DNA of 64,000 nucleotides from Zhongshania aliphaticivorans (GTDB lineage Bacteria; Pseudomonadota; Gammaproteobacteria; Pseudomonadales; Spongiibacteraceae), in assembly GCF_902705875.1 (NCBI RefSeq), contig NZ_CACSIK010000001.1, forward strand, positions 1,357,994 to 1,421,993, read 5' to 3'. The translations under genes were made by a program, and so were the position numbers. This document shows, in pieces, positions 53,975-64,000 of this stretch (position 1 is its first letter; each line of letters starts with the position of its first letter). Under the pieces are notes generated by a model. The model was not told where the DNA came from, searched no databases, and saw only the letters and a program-made list of their open reading frames with translations.

Positions 53975-56614
53975 TTAAGTTTCAAAGACAATATCTAAAT
54001 CGTGTTCATCTCGCCATGCCAATAGGGCGTCAATGGCATTGATGAGCGCGTCAATCTCCGTCTCGCTATCTAGTTTTTTATTTAAGCTTTGCTCTAGCTC
54101 CAATACCCGCCTTTTTAAAGCGGGTGTGCCTGTATAGCAGCAAGCGCCTTTTAGTGTGTGATTTAGGGTAGCGACTTCGGTGAGGTTGGCTGTTTGGAAC
54201 GCCAAAATGATATCTTTGCGGTTTTTCGGCAGTGTATTTAACAGCATACTTAGCATCTCTGAAGCAAGCTTTGGTCTATGTTTGGTTAGGCGCAAACATT
54301 CGGCGATATCGACAGGTCTTTCGTCATACTCATCCCTTTGCTCTAGATTCAAATGGTGACTGAGTAAGGTGGCTAGCTGTGGTTCCGAAATTGGCTTGCT
54401 GAAATAGTCATTGATACCCGCGTTTCGCAATTGCGATGGGTTATCGGGGGACAAGTACGCCGATAAGGCAATGATTGGTGTGTTGATATTTAGGCCATCG
54501 CTACGTATTTGCTTACTGGTTTCTATGCCATCCATGTGTGGCATTTGTATGTCCATAAAAATAAGGTCAAAGTGCTTTTCACGGCACTGCTGTAAGGCTT
54601 CCGCTCCATTCTGTGCAAAAAAAGTGCTTATCGACATATCCGTAAGAAAATTGCCCAAAATGTGCAAATTTGATGGATTATCGTCAACCACTAAAATTGC
54701 TGTGTTTGGAAATTTGGCCGTTTCAGGGCTAGTAAGTGAATGGTGTTGCAAGCCTTTGTGGAGAGCGTCAAATAATTTAACGTGCGCCACTGGTTTGCTT
54801 AGGTAGATATGCTCATTGTCACTGCTATGTTGCTCTGTATAGGGCGTGATAATGATTGCTGGATGGTGGATGTCGGTAAGTAAATTGCTGAGTTCTGTTG
54901 CTCCATCACTGCAGATAACGTAATAGTCCGCGGTTGGTAATTCGCTAATATTAGTGGTGTGGTGTACGTCTAAGCCCCAGTTTGAAAACAGCGAGCTTAG
55001 TGTTTGCGTACTAAGCTCGCTTCGATCGTAAAGTGCAAGCGACTTTCCTTTCAGCGCACTGAAATCTCTGAGGCTGATGGCGCTATTGCTAATCGTGAGT
55101 GTTAGCGTGAACCAAAAGGTAGCGCCTTGCCCTGGACTGCTATCGATACCAATATCGCCGCCCATTTGCTCAATAATACCCTTAACAATGACAAGCCCAA
55201 GACCTGTTCCGCCATATTGGCGCGTGATAGAAGCGTCTGCTTGGCTAAAATCTTTAAATATGACTTGCTGTTGCTCTCTAGAGAGGCCTATTCCCGTGTC
55301 GCTGATTTGAAAGGTGATTTTTACTTCTTGCTCGTTGATGATCTTGCTTAAAATAGAAACTTTTATATGACCTGCCGCAGTAAATTTAATGGCGTTACTG
55401 ATTAAATTGGTCAGAATTTGTTTTAAGCGAAGCCCATCTGTAATAACTGCATCTGGGGTGTCATGTTCGATCACCAAGCCAAATTCAAGATTGTTTTCTG
55501 AGGCACTGGGCGCGAGGAGTTGTAATGTGTCTTCTACCGTCTCACGGAGATTGACGGGAGAGTTATCTAAAACGAGTTTGCCTGCCTCTAGTTTAGAAAA
55601 GTCCAGAATGTCGTTGATGATGGTTAAAAGGTTATTTGCCGAATTGTGAATGGTTTCAACGGCGTCACGCTGTCTAATTTCTAGTTCGGATTTTAATAGG
55701 ATTTTACTAAAACCGATTATGCCACTGAGCGGGGTTCGAATTTCATGGCTGGTATTGGCCAGGAATTCAGATTTTATGCGGCTGGCGTTGACGGCCTCTC
55801 GTCTTGCTAAGTCGAGCTCAATATTTTGTACTTCAACAGTTTCAAGGGTTTCCCTTAAATCGATATTCGTTTGCTCAATACTACGTTGAAGTTCTTGTAA
55901 CTCTTTTTTGTGGGCATTATTTAGTTGGTTTAGCTCTTCAGCTAATTCATTAAACTCATTGTTTTCTGGAATATGAGCGTGAAAGTTTCTAGAGCCAGTG
56001 GCCATCCTTCGGATGGTCAAGCGAAGAGTGGAGAGATCTGTGGCAAGTGATTGATTAATATAGCTTGTGAGGCTAACGCACATAAAAAAAGCGAAAACAA
56101 AAAATATCGTCCCCATGAACAGCGTCTGGTATTGCTGCGTTTTAAGGTGTCGCCAATCGTATTGTATGACAACCCAGCCGATCACGTGTGTGTTGGTCTG
56201 TATATTGTGCGGTGATGCCATCACCGGTTGGATAATAAGAAGACCGTCATCTAAAAATTGATACTGTGGCTTGTGATCATTGCTAGGGATTGTGACCACT
56301 GAAACCTTAGACTTTGGACCTGCTTGGCTAATTAGCTGCAAGTCAGCAGAATATATGGCAATGGCCTTGACGGCAGATTCTTCTAAAGCCGTGGTTGTAA
56401 TGTGAGCAAGAGTATCTTGATGATCATCTGCTAGAAGGTGCTCGGCGAGTATGGCTAGTTGTTCGCTAGAGGTTTTGGCACGCTCCGTCATGAGTTTGCG
56501 CAGTTCATTAACCTGGCTGAATATAAGGTAAGTACTAAGGGCCAAAGATAAGGTCAGTATAGGTAATAGACCCATAACTAGTATTAGTTTTCGTATTCCC
56601 AATCTCGCGCGCAT
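53975..56614 (-). CDS. barA: Hybrid sensor kinase BarA/GacS
   Basis: An 879-residue unorthodox sensor kinase that would start the Gac/Rsm cascade by phosphorylating a GacA/UvrY regulator (not in this window). Membrane helices lie at ~10-33 and ~166-186 around a ~130-residue periplasmic domain; a HAMP region follows. HisKA has His290 in ANTSHEIRTPLSG; HATPase boxes are NLISNAIKFT, DTGIGL and GGTGLGLVI. A degenerate receiver (~525-620) lacks acidic residues, then a full receiver has DD at 644-645 and Asp688 in FMDIQMPHMDG. A C-terminal Hpt has His819 in LNHTLKGACC. All four phosphorelay parts are intact. Divergent from cysM, as gacS is near cysM in pseudomonads. Confidence 0.93.
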   Translation of the reverse strand: MRARLGIRKLILVMGLLPILTLSLALSTYLIFSQVNELRKLMTERAKTSSEQLAILAEHLLADDHQDTLAHITTTALEESAVKAIAIYSADLQLISQAGPKSKVSVVTIPSNDHKPQYQFLDDGLLIIQPVMASPHNIQTNTHVIGWVVIQYDWRHLKTQQYQTLFMGTIFFVFAFFMCVSLTSYINQSLATDLSTLRLTIRRMATGSRNFHAHIPENNEFNELAEELNQLNNAHKKELQELQRSIEQTNIDLRETLETVEVQNIELDLARREAVNASRIKSEFLANTSHEIRTPLSGIIGFSKILLKSELEIRQRDAVETIHNSANNLLTIINDILDFSKLEAGKLVLDNSPVNLRETVEDTLQLLAPSASENNLEFGLVIEHDTPDAVITDGLRLKQILTNLISNAIKFTAAGHIKVSILSKIINEQEVKITFQISDTGIGLSREQQQVIFKDFSQADASITRQYGGTGLGLVIVKGIIEQMGGDIGIDSSPGQGATFWFTLTLTISNSAISLRDFSALKGKSLALYDRSELSTQTLSSLFSNWGLDVHHTTNISELPTADYYVICSDGATELSNLLTDIHHPAIIITPYTEQHSSDNEHIYLSKPVAHVKLFDALHKGLQHHSLTSPETAKFPNTAILVVDDNPSNLHILGNFLTDMSISTFFAQNGAEALQQCREKHFDLIFMDIQMPHMDGIETSKQIRSDGLNINTPIIALSAYLSPDNPSQLRNAGINDYFSKPISEPQLATLLSHHLNLEQRDEYDERPVDIAECLRLTKHRPKLASEMLSMLLNTLPKNRKDIILAFQTANLTEVATLNHTLKGACCYTGTPALKRRVLELEQSLNKKLDSETEIDALINAIDALLAWRDEHDLDIVFET

Positions 56615-56791
56615 TGGTCGATGGAGCCTTTTTGTGTTGCGGTGGTATTATCATGACCGAAAATCGTGGCCGCTGCCATGTGATTACTAGGTAGTTGCGT
56701 ATGAACACAGGAAAAGTTCTGCCACTATTTTTGCTGCCAGTAGTGTTAAAATGCAGCGGTGATAGTTAATGATAAGGTTCAGGCTGTATTT

Positions 56792-57694
56792 ATGAATGAC
56801 TTTCCGACCATTGATCAGTTTATTGGTAACACGCCACTGGTACGCTTACAGCGATTAGGGCAGGGGACAAACACCATATTGGTCAAGCTAGAGGGCAATA
56901 ACCCCGCTGGATCTGTGAAAGATCGTCCCGCTATGAGTATGATTGTGCGGGCGGAACAACGAGGTGATATAACCCCAGGGGATACCTTGATTGAGGCCAC
57001 CAGTGGTAACACTGGAATAGCACTGGCCATGGCGGCGGCTATTAAAGGCTATAAAATGATTTTGATTATGCCTGATCATATGAGCGCCGAACGAAAATTA
57101 GCGATGGCGGCCTATGGGGCAGAATTAATTGAGGTTTCTCAGCAATCAGGCATGGAAGGTGCTAGAGATTTAGCGCTAGCAATGCAGAAAGATGGCAAGG
57201 GTAAAGTACTTGACCAGTTTGCTAATAATGATAATCCTCGTGCGCATTACGAGGGAACAGGGCCGGAAATTTGGCAGCAAACCGGCGGGCGTATTACTCA
57301 CTTTGTTAGCTCAATGGGGACCACGGGCACCATAATGGGGGTGTCAAAATATTTGAAAGAGCAAAATTCAAATATTGAAATTGTCGGTTTACAGCCTGAT
57401 GGCTGTTCAAGTATTCCAGGTATTCGGCGCTGGCCAGAAGCGTATTTGCCTAGTATTTATGATGCTGAACATGTTGATAGAGTCATCGATATGGATCAGC
57501 GAAGTGCGGAAAATACTATGCGTGCACTGGCAGCTCAGGAAGGTATTTTTTGTGGAGTATCGTCGGGGGGCGCGGTTGCTGGAGCGCTTCGTATAAGTGA
57601 AGAGTTAGATAATGCGGTGATAGTTGCGATTATTTGTGATCGCGGCGATCGTTATTTATCAACTGGCGTGTTCGACTCTGCACTCACAACGTGA
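56792..57694 (+). CDS. cysM: Cysteine synthase B
   Basis: PLP-dependent O-acetylserine sulfhydrylase, isozyme B, which can use thiosulfate. I start at ATG 56792 (MNDFPTIDQFIGNTPLVRLQRL region) because family length is then 300. The PLP Lys is in GNNPAGSVKDRPA; EATSGNTGIALAMAAAIKGY, SSMGTTGTIMGVS and FCGVSSGGAVAG follow. The match to Pseudomonas CysM is very close. Thiosulfate use would fit with the YeeE permease elsewhere in the window, but the two are 50 kb apart. Confidence 0.95.
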   Translation: MNDFPTIDQFIGNTPLVRLQRLGQGTNTILVKLEGNNPAGSVKDRPAMSMIVRAEQRGDITPGDTLIEATSGNTGIALAMAAAIKGYKMILIMPDHMSAERKLAMAAYGAELIEVSQQSGMEGARDLALAMQKDGKGKVLDQFANNDNPRAHYEGTGPEIWQQTGGRITHFVSSMGTTGTIMGVSKYLKEQNSNIEIVGLQPDGCSSIPGIRRWPEAYLPSIYDAEHVDRVIDMDQRSAENTMRALAAQEGIFCGVSSGGAVAGALRISEELDNAVIVAIICDRGDRYLSTGVFDSALTT

Positions 57695-57745
57695 TTCGGG
57701 TAATAGGCATGGATTTTAAGGTGTTTACCGCAGTGGGAAGTATAG

Positions 57746-59986
57746 ATGGTTAAGGTAAGGGAAGACTTTCCGCTGCTAGATAATGGCAATGTCGATATTA
57801 CAGCATGGATTGCGCGGTTACCGGTAGACCGGCAAATAATCCACACGGTAGATTTACAGCGCGCATTTGAATTGGCTGAATTTTGTGCGGCAAAACAAGT
57901 GCCGAACATTTTTGATCAAAGTGACGCTCTCAGTAGTTTTTACACGGCTTTAGAGATGGTTGAGATCTTGGCAGATCTACATCTTGATCAGGATAGCCTT
58001 ATCGCCGCGACGTTATTCCGTGCGGTGCGGGAAAATCGTTTAACGCTAGCGGAGCTTGAACAGCAGTTCGGGCAGTCGGTTGCCAAGCTTGTTGATGGCG
58101 TATTGGGCATGGCGGCGATTTCAAAGGTGAATGCCGAGCTTGATGCGCCTGTGTTAGGGCAATCAGAAGCGCAGAGTGAAACCATTCGTAAGATGCTAGT
58201 TGCCCTCGTCGATGATGTGCGGGTGGCCTTAATTAAGCTGGCGGAGCGTACTTCCGCCATTAGATCAGTTAAGAACAAACCAGATAAACGCTATCGAGTA
58301 GCTCGAGAGGTTGCCGATATCTATGCCCCCTTGGCGCACCGCTTGGGAATCGGGCATATTAAGTGGGAGCTTGAAGATCTCTCGTTTCGCTATTTGCAGC
58401 CATTAGCCTATAAGAAAATAGCTAAATTATTAGATGAAAAACGTCTTGATCGGCAACACTATATTGAAGATGCAATAGAGGTGCTTGATAAGGCGCTAAA
58501 AGCGGACAATATCCAGGCTGATATTGCCGGTCGAGCAAAGCATATTTACAGTATTTGGCGGAAAATGCAGAGAAAGGGTATTGGCTTTTCTCAAGTCTAT
58601 GATATTCGTGCATTACGGGTGTTAGTTCCCGATGCTAAATCTTGCTACGCCGCACTGGGCTTGGTCCATGGCTTGTGGCGAAATATTCCAAATGAATTTG
58701 ACGATTATATCGCCAACCCAAAAGAGAATGGTTACCGCTCCTTGCATACCGCTGTGATCGGGCCTGACGGTAAAGTCTTGGAGATTCAAATCCGTACCCG
58801 AGCAATGCATGACGAAGCTGAGTTTGGGGTCTGCTCGCACTGGATGTATAAGGGAACTGATCGCGGAGGCAAGAACAATAACAATAGTTACGATGAAAAA
58901 ATTGCATGGTTACGCCAAGTGCTTGATTGGCATGAAGAAAGTGGAAGCAGCAGTGATGTAGCTGAGCAATTTACCCGAGCACAAGATCGCGTTTATGTGT
59001 TTACACCTGATGGCCATGTAGTGAACTTGCAGAATGGTGCAACGCCGCTGGATTTTGCTTACCATATTCATACAGAGGTCGGAAATTGTTGTCGTGGTGC
59101 AAAGGTAAATGGGCGAATCGTACCGCTTACTTACACGCTTAAAACGGGTGAGCGCGTCGAAATTCTTACCGGAAAAGAAAGTGAACCTCGGCGAGATTGG
59201 TTGCAGAGTAACCTTGGTTATTTAAAAACATCACGCGCACGTACAAAAGTCCAGCATTGGTTTAGGCTGCAGGCTAAAGAAGATAATATTACCGCTGGCC
59301 GTGCATTGTTAGATAAAGAATTTAAGCGGCTGGCATTAAACAGCATTGACTATAAATATCTTGCCGATCAGATGCATTGCGCGAGTGTTGACGACATGTA
59401 CGCCTCAGTGGGTGCCGGCGAAATTAGCATGTTTCAGCTGGTTAGGGCGGCAAATAATATTGCTGGTCGCGATGATGATAACGGACAGTCAATACTGCGC
59501 TTACGTCCGGCTAGTGTTAAAAGCAATGATGGTAGCCAAGTCCGCATCAGTGGCGTTGGCAACTTAATGACTTACTTTGCGCGCTGCTGTAAGCCGCTAC
59601 CTGGTGAAGCTATTTCTGGCTACATCACTGTTGGTCGTGGTGTAAGTGTGCATCGCCAAGATTGTAATAAATTATTACAGCTGCAAAGCGTGGAGCCGCA
59701 ACGTATTATCGCGGTAGATTGGGCCGATGCCCAAGTTGATACTTACCCAGTTGATATTGAGCTACAAGCCTATGACCGCCAAGGCTTACTTCGAGATATT
59801 ACTCTTCAACTTGCCACAGAGAAAGTGAATGTGGTGTCGTTAAATACGGTTACAGACACAGCAAATCATATGGCTACCATGAGTATTAGGCTAGAAATAC
59901 GTGACCTTGCAACACTCTCTGATGTATTAAGTAGGCTAAATGGTCTGCCTAATGTGGTTAGTGTGAAGCGAATTCGGGAGAGCTAA
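57746..59986 (+). CDS. relA: GTP pyrophosphokinase RelA
   Basis: Ribosome-bound (p)ppGpp synthetase of 746 residues. The pseudo-hydrolase domain lacks the HDxxED motif, reading ATLFRAVREN where bifunctional enzymes have HD; this is normal for RelA. The synthetase domain has KHIYSIWRKMQRKG, VYDIRALRVLV and DDYIANPKENGYRSLHTAV (landmarks NPKENGYRSLHT). The TGS domain (VYVFTPDGHVVNLQNGATPLDFAYHIH) follows. The zinc-finger region has ARCCKPLPGEAI and the C-terminal ACT domain completes it. It sits between cysM and mazG; the rlmD (rumA) gene usual before relA is missing. Confidence 0.96.
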   Translation: MVKVREDFPLLDNGNVDITAWIARLPVDRQIIHTVDLQRAFELAEFCAAKQVPNIFDQSDALSSFYTALEMVEILADLHLDQDSLIAATLFRAVRENRLTLAELEQQFGQSVAKLVDGVLGMAAISKVNAELDAPVLGQSEAQSETIRKMLVALVDDVRVALIKLAERTSAIRSVKNKPDKRYRVAREVADIYAPLAHRLGIGHIKWELEDLSFRYLQPLAYKKIAKLLDEKRLDRQHYIEDAIEVLDKALKADNIQADIAGRAKHIYSIWRKMQRKGIGFSQVYDIRALRVLVPDAKSCYAALGLVHGLWRNIPNEFDDYIANPKENGYRSLHTAVIGPDGKVLEIQIRTRAMHDEAEFGVCSHWMYKGTDRGGKNNNNSYDEKIAWLRQVLDWHEESGSSSDVAEQFTRAQDRVYVFTPDGHVVNLQNGATPLDFAYHIHTEVGNCCRGAKVNGRIVPLTYTLKTGERVEILTGKESEPRRDWLQSNLGYLKTSRARTKVQHWFRLQAKEDNITAGRALLDKEFKRLALNSIDYKYLADQMHCASVDDMYASVGAGEISMFQLVRAANNIAGRDDDNGQSILRLRPASVKSNDGSQVRISGVGNLMTYFARCCKPLPGEAISGYITVGRGVSVHRQDCNKLLQLQSVEPQRIIAVDWADAQVDTYPVDIELQAYDRQGLLRDITLQLATEKVNVVSLNTVTDTANHMATMSIRLEIRDLATLSDVLSRLNGLPNVVSVKRIRES

Positions 59987-59987
59987 G

Positions 59988-60797
59988 TTGGGATATAGCA
60001 TCACTGATTTGCAATATCTGATGAGCCGGTTGAGAGACCCCGAAACAGGGTGCCCATGGGATTTAAAGCAGACGCCAAAAAGTGTTATTCCCTATACGCT
60101 TGAAGAGGTCTACGAGCTTGTAGATGCCATAGAGCAAGATGACCCTGCCCAAGTTAGGCAAGAGTTGGGTGATGTATTATTTCAAGTGATTTTTTATAGC
60201 CAGCTGGCTTCTGAGCAAGATACCTTCCGTTTTTCAGACGTCGTTAATGATATTGTCGAAAAATTAGTACGACGACATCCTCATGTTTTTCCCGATGGCA
60301 CTTTGGAATCGCGTCGAGATGTGACGGCACCCGATGAAGCTGACATTAAGGCACGCTGGGAAGATATTAAGAAAAAAGAACGGGCGCAGAAGTCACAATA
60401 CAGTGTATTGGATGATATTCCGCTAGCATTGCCTGCACTGACAAGAGCGACCAAGTTGCAGAAAAGAGCGGCAGGTATGGGCTTCGACTGGACTGAGCTA
60501 AAGGAGGTTGTCTGCGCACTGCGAGAGGAGCTTCTTGAGCTGGAGGAGGCTATTCACACGGGTGAGCGCACCTCTATTGCTGATGAAATGGGAGATGTGT
60601 TGTTTTCTGCGGTGAATCTTAGTCGACATTTGGGCTTAGATGCAGAGACTACAGCTCGCCATGCTTGTGCCAAGTTCGAACGACGGTTTAAATTCGTGGA
60701 GCAGCGGTGTACTGACATGAATGTGTCGGAGAAAAGTGAAGACGCAACTCGTCAAATGGCGTTGTTTTGGAATGAGGCCAAGGCGACAGGGCTATAA
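59988..60797 (+). CDS. mazG: Nucleoside triphosphate pyrophosphohydrolase MazG
   Basis: Hydrolyses NTPs and dNTPs to monophosphates; in E. coli it also lowers ppGpp. It has 269 residues and two MazG repeats. The first has CPWDLKQTPKSVIPYTLEEVYELVDAIEQDD (landmarks CPWDLKQTP, EEVYELVDAI) and QELGDVLFQVIF; the second has REELLELEEAI and DEMGDVLFSAVNLSRHL. TTG 59988 is one base from the relA stop. The pair relA-mazG thus places an alarmone-synthesis enzyme with a nucleotide clean-up enzyme. Confidence 0.93.
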   Translation: MGYSITDLQYLMSRLRDPETGCPWDLKQTPKSVIPYTLEEVYELVDAIEQDDPAQVRQELGDVLFQVIFYSQLASEQDTFRFSDVVNDIVEKLVRRHPHVFPDGTLESRRDVTAPDEADIKARWEDIKKKERAQKSQYSVLDDIPLALPALTRATKLQKRAAGMGFDWTELKEVVCALREELLELEEAIHTGERTSIADEMGDVLFSAVNLSRHLGLDAETTARHACAKFERRFKFVEQRCTDMNVSEKSEDATRQMALFWNEAKATGL

Positions 60798-60833
60798 CTT
60801 AATTACAACTAGGCCGAGAATTGTAAGGTGCTA

Positions 60834-61166
60834 TTATTCCTTATTCTCGGAATAGCGACTCAAGTGTTTCTCTATAAGTAATAGATAGCGCGGTGTAGGG
60901 CCTATATCTTCGTAAATCGGGTCCCCTTGGTCATCAATAGACAAAACCTTCGACCCTTGTTGGTAGGGCATCACGCTTTCCATTTCTTCAAGCGCTGCGC
61001 TAAGTAGGTCCGTAATAAGCTCTTCAAGGGTTCGGCGAGGATAGAGTTCAGTTAATGCTTGCAGACGAGCAGCATCTTTAATTGAAAGGTGCACATTGTA
61101 ACTCTCACTTGTCTGAGTGTCGCTGGCGGTTTCTTCCCAAAAAGATAGTAATTCTCGCACTTTCAT
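60834..61166 (-). CDS. Conserved hypothetical protein
   Basis: A 110-residue soluble protein starting MKVRELLSFWEE, with ESYNVHLSIKDAARLQALTELYPRRTLEELITDLLSAALEEME (landmarks YPRRTLEELITDLLSAAL) and the tail DEQG-like DDQGDPIYEDIGPTPRYLLL. AGGAAGCG precedes the start. The helix-rich central part looks like the ribbon-helix-helix type. Homologues in pseudomonads carry loose names such as pilin assembly or type 1 pili tip component, which I do not regard as evidence. Function unknown. Confidence 0.75.
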   Translation of the reverse strand: MKVRELLSFWEETASDTQTSESYNVHLSIKDAARLQALTELYPRRTLEELITDLLSAALEEMESVMPYQQGSKVLSIDDQGDPIYEDIGPTPRYLLLIEKHLSRYSENKE

Positions 61167-62228
<1,062 letters not shown>

Positions 62229-62244
62229 TTGCTCATTTGTATTT

Positions 62245-62270
62245 AAAAGGCACCTTCGGGTGCCTTTTTT
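62245..62270 (+). terminator. Rho-independent terminator of adk
   Basis: AAAAGGCACC and GGTGCCTTTT are perfect 10-bp arms around a stable TTCG tetraloop, followed by a T-run. It lies 17 bases after the adk stop and separates it from hemH. Confidence 0.92.
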
Positions 62271-62332
62271 GTTTTAATTAATCGAATATCACTCATAATC
62301 CGTATATTGATAAATACGTTAGTAGAGTTGAA

Positions 62333-63331
62333 ATGAAAACAACTGGCATCATTTTTATAAATTTAGGCACACCGCAAGCACCAAATTCTGGGGCGGTGAG
62401 AAAATTTTTACGTGAGTTTTTGTCTGATCGCCGAGTCGTGGAGGTTCCGCGCGTTATTTGGATGTTGATACTTTATTTGATCATTTTACCGTTTCGATCA
62501 CCTCGAGTAGCGCGAAATTATAAACAGATTTGGATGAACGACACTTCACCTTTGCGCTATTTTTCACAACGCCTAGTTGACGGAGTCTCACTTAAGTTTA
62601 GTGATTCTTACCCTGATGCAAAAATTCATACGCGTTTGGCAATGACTTACGGCGATGTCAGTATTTCATCTGCTATTAATGAGCTTTTGGAAAGCGGGTG
62701 TGAACGTCTGTTTTTTATACCGCTATACCCACAATATTCGGCCACGACAACGGCGGCAGCGCATGATCAAATTTGTCATTATTTCTCCCAATGTCGAGAT
62801 ATACCTGAGTGGGCTTGGTTAAAAAGTTACTATGATCACCCCAGTTATATTGCTGCGTTGTCAAAAACCGTGAGGCAGCACTGGTCAGACAATGGGCGTG
62901 CTGAATTACTGTTAATGTCTTTTCACGGAATACCAAAACGGAATGTTGATTTGGGCGATCCATATCAACTTCATTGTCAAAAAACGGCAGAAGCTTTGGC
63001 TTTAGATTTAGGTTTGAATGAAAAGCAATGGATGCTGACGTATCAGTCACGTCTGGGTAAAGCGGAATGGTTACAACCTTACACGGATAAATCAGTCATC
63101 AATCTTGCTACTAACGGCACTAAAACATTAGATGTTATTTGCCCCGCATTTGCTGTTGAGTGTTTAGAAACGCTTGAAGAAATAGACGGTGAGGCCAACG
63201 AATTTTTTATAGAAAATGGTGGTAATGCCTTCCGTTACATTCCTTGTTTAAACGACAGTGAAGAACATCAAAATCTGTTGTTTTCACTTTGTAAGCCATT
63301 TTTAGAAGAAAAAAACGTAAATTTTCGATAA
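62333..63331 (+). CDS. hemH: Ferrochelatase
   Basis: Inserts ferrous iron into protoporphyrin IX, the last step of haem synthesis. It has 332 residues. NLGTPQAPNSGAVRKFLREFLSD is the usual N-terminus (landmarks NLGTP, VRKFLREFLSD). The metal-site His is in LMSFHGIPKR, and the catalytic Glu in FAVECLETLEEI. QSRLGKAEWLQPYT matches the family. Confidence 0.96.
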   Translation: MKTTGIIFINLGTPQAPNSGAVRKFLREFLSDRRVVEVPRVIWMLILYLIILPFRSPRVARNYKQIWMNDTSPLRYFSQRLVDGVSLKFSDSYPDAKIHTRLAMTYGDVSISSAINELLESGCERLFFIPLYPQYSATTTAAAHDQICHYFSQCRDIPEWAWLKSYYDHPSYIAALSKTVRQHWSDNGRAELLLMSFHGIPKRNVDLGDPYQLHCQKTAEALALDLGLNEKQWMLTYQSRLGKAEWLQPYTDKSVINLATNGTKTLDVICPAFAVECLETLEEIDGEANEFFIENGGNAFRYIPCLNDSEEHQNLLFSLCKPFLEEKNVNFR

Positions 63332-63339
63332 ATATTAAG

Positions 63340-63369
63340 AAAAAGTCGTTAATTAAAAGACTTTTTTTT
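63340..63369 (+). terminator. Rho-independent terminator of hemH
   Basis: AAAAAGTC and GACTTTTT arms enclose an 11-base loop, followed by a T-run to 63369. It lies 9 bases after the hemH stop. Confidence 0.8.
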
Positions 63370-63440
63370 GCGTTGGTTATTTTATGTGCTATTTTTACAC
63401 CCATTAATACCAGCATCGTAATCGTCAAGGAGAATAACTG

Positions 63441-64000
63441 ATGCCAGCTAGCAAGACCAGTGTAAAAAAAGCGCCTACAAAACGTAAGCCTCGTGCCAAA
63501 AATGTGATTTTAACAAACCCAATTGTGACTAAAGCGGAAGCGGGTTTGCAAAAAGTTGAGGCCATGGTGGCGAACGAGCGTAAAGCGCTTGCAGCTGCAA
63601 AAGCAAAAGTGGATGCAGCTCGTGCAAAAGCCAAAAAAACTGCACGTGCCGCTGATAAAAATGCGGTAAAACGTGCCGCTGCTGCTGCAGAAAAATTGAA
63701 CGCTAAGCTTAAAGTAAGTCGCGCCAAGGTAGCTGATACCAAAGCTGCTGTCGCCAATGCAAAAGCTTTGGCCAGAATTAAGGCATCTGAAACAGCTGTA
63801 AAACAAAAGATAGAGGAGCGTTCTGCTGCTCTAGCTAGTAAGGCAGAGGCAGATGTAGAGAAAGCTGTTAAATTATTTGAACAGCGTTTTAAGAAAAAGC
63901 GTTTAGCCGCTAATAAACTTAAGTTGGCTGCGATTGAGAAAAAGTTGCTTGCTAAGCATAAGCAGGCAGTAAAACAACTTGGTGCAAAAATTAGTGACCC
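63441..64000 (+). CDS. Lys/Ala-rich histone H1-like protein, N-terminal part (3' end outside window)
   Basis: At least 186 residues, open to the window edge. ATG 63441 has AAGGAGA upstream. The composition is extreme: mostly Ala and Lys, with few aromatic residues after the start. The first 25 residues (MPASKTSVKKAPTKRKPRAK) are strongly basic, like a histone H1 tail. The rest is predicted long alpha-helix or coiled coil (repeating AKAKVDAARAKAKK, AAAAAEKLNAKLK). It resembles AlgP/AlgR3-type histone-like proteins of pseudomonads in composition only. DNA binding is plausible from the charge; the function is not shown. Confidence 0.75.
   Translation, partial: MPASKTSVKKAPTKRKPRAKNVILTNPIVTKAEAGLQKVEAMVANERKALAAAKAKVDAARAKAKKTARAADKNAVKRAAAAAEKLNAKLKVSRAKVADTKAAVANAKALARIKASETAVKQKIEERSAALASKAEADVEKAVKLFEQRFKKKRLAANKLKLAAIEKKLLAKHKQAVKQLGAKISD

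Noticed and set aside
60815..60851. CCGAGAAT/ATTCTCGG inverted repeat after mazG as terminator
   Set aside because: The loop is 21 bases, competing pairings exist, and there is no T-run.

Overview
The window reads as ordinary chromosome from a free-living, probably marine gammaproteobacterium. Coding density is high, base composition is moderate, and genes sit in tightly overlapping operons. Two blocks have the pseudomonad gene order: ygfZ / sdhE-ygfX / nadB / rpoE-rseA-rseB-rseC / lepA-lepB-DUF4845-rnc-era-recO, and barA(gacS) / cysM / relA / mazG. A cellvibrionalean or Spongiibacteraceae-like organism fits best. That is inference from gene order and lipid-catabolic content; no 16S gene is present. 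I see no rRNA, tRNA, CRISPR array, insertion sequence or prophage.

Layout. 1-2.6 kb: the end of a DUF3369/histidine-kinase-like protein coupled to a PAS-GGDEF-EAL protein. 2.9-8.4 kb: a serine esterase, a DUF3336-patatin phospholipase, a two-gene YeeE/YedE sulfur-compound permease, a DUF2505 protein and dusC. 8.5-21 kb: a stand-alone GspC-like protein, rubredoxin, a DUF3012 lipoprotein, then a complete gspC-to-gspN type II secretion operon. 21-31.6 kb: two paired acyl-CoA dehydrogenases, two SDRs, glycerol kinase, a large membrane EAL protein, a DUF1499 protein and an EthD-like protein. 31.6-42 kb: ung, then a putative lipid uptake and oxidation locus. It holds a divergent MerR regulator and TonB receptor, an exported START-domain protein, an EphD-like hydrolase, and a PF10118 protein / alpha-beta hydrolase / Baeyer-Villiger monooxygenase / SDR operon. 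42-64 kb: housekeeping genes, ending with adk, hemH and the start of a histone-H1-like Lys/Ala-rich protein.

How it fits together. The 33-42 kb locus is the most interesting region. The TonB receptor and START protein could import and carry a bulky hydrophobic compound. The monooxygenase, esterase and SDR then resemble the mycobacterial mymA-lipR-sadH set. The intergenic regions share a TGATGT(C/T)A element that overlaps good sigma-70 promoters, which suggests one regulon, possibly under the divergent MerR protein. The type II secretion system could export the lipases encoded nearby. The sigma-E operon has a plausible autoregulatory promoter but lacks mucD at its usual place.

Coordinates are exact where stop codons are visible. 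Several starts were moved to internal ATG/GTG/TTG codons on ribosome-binding-site or family-length grounds, as stated per gene. All family assignments come from reading motifs, not from database searches.
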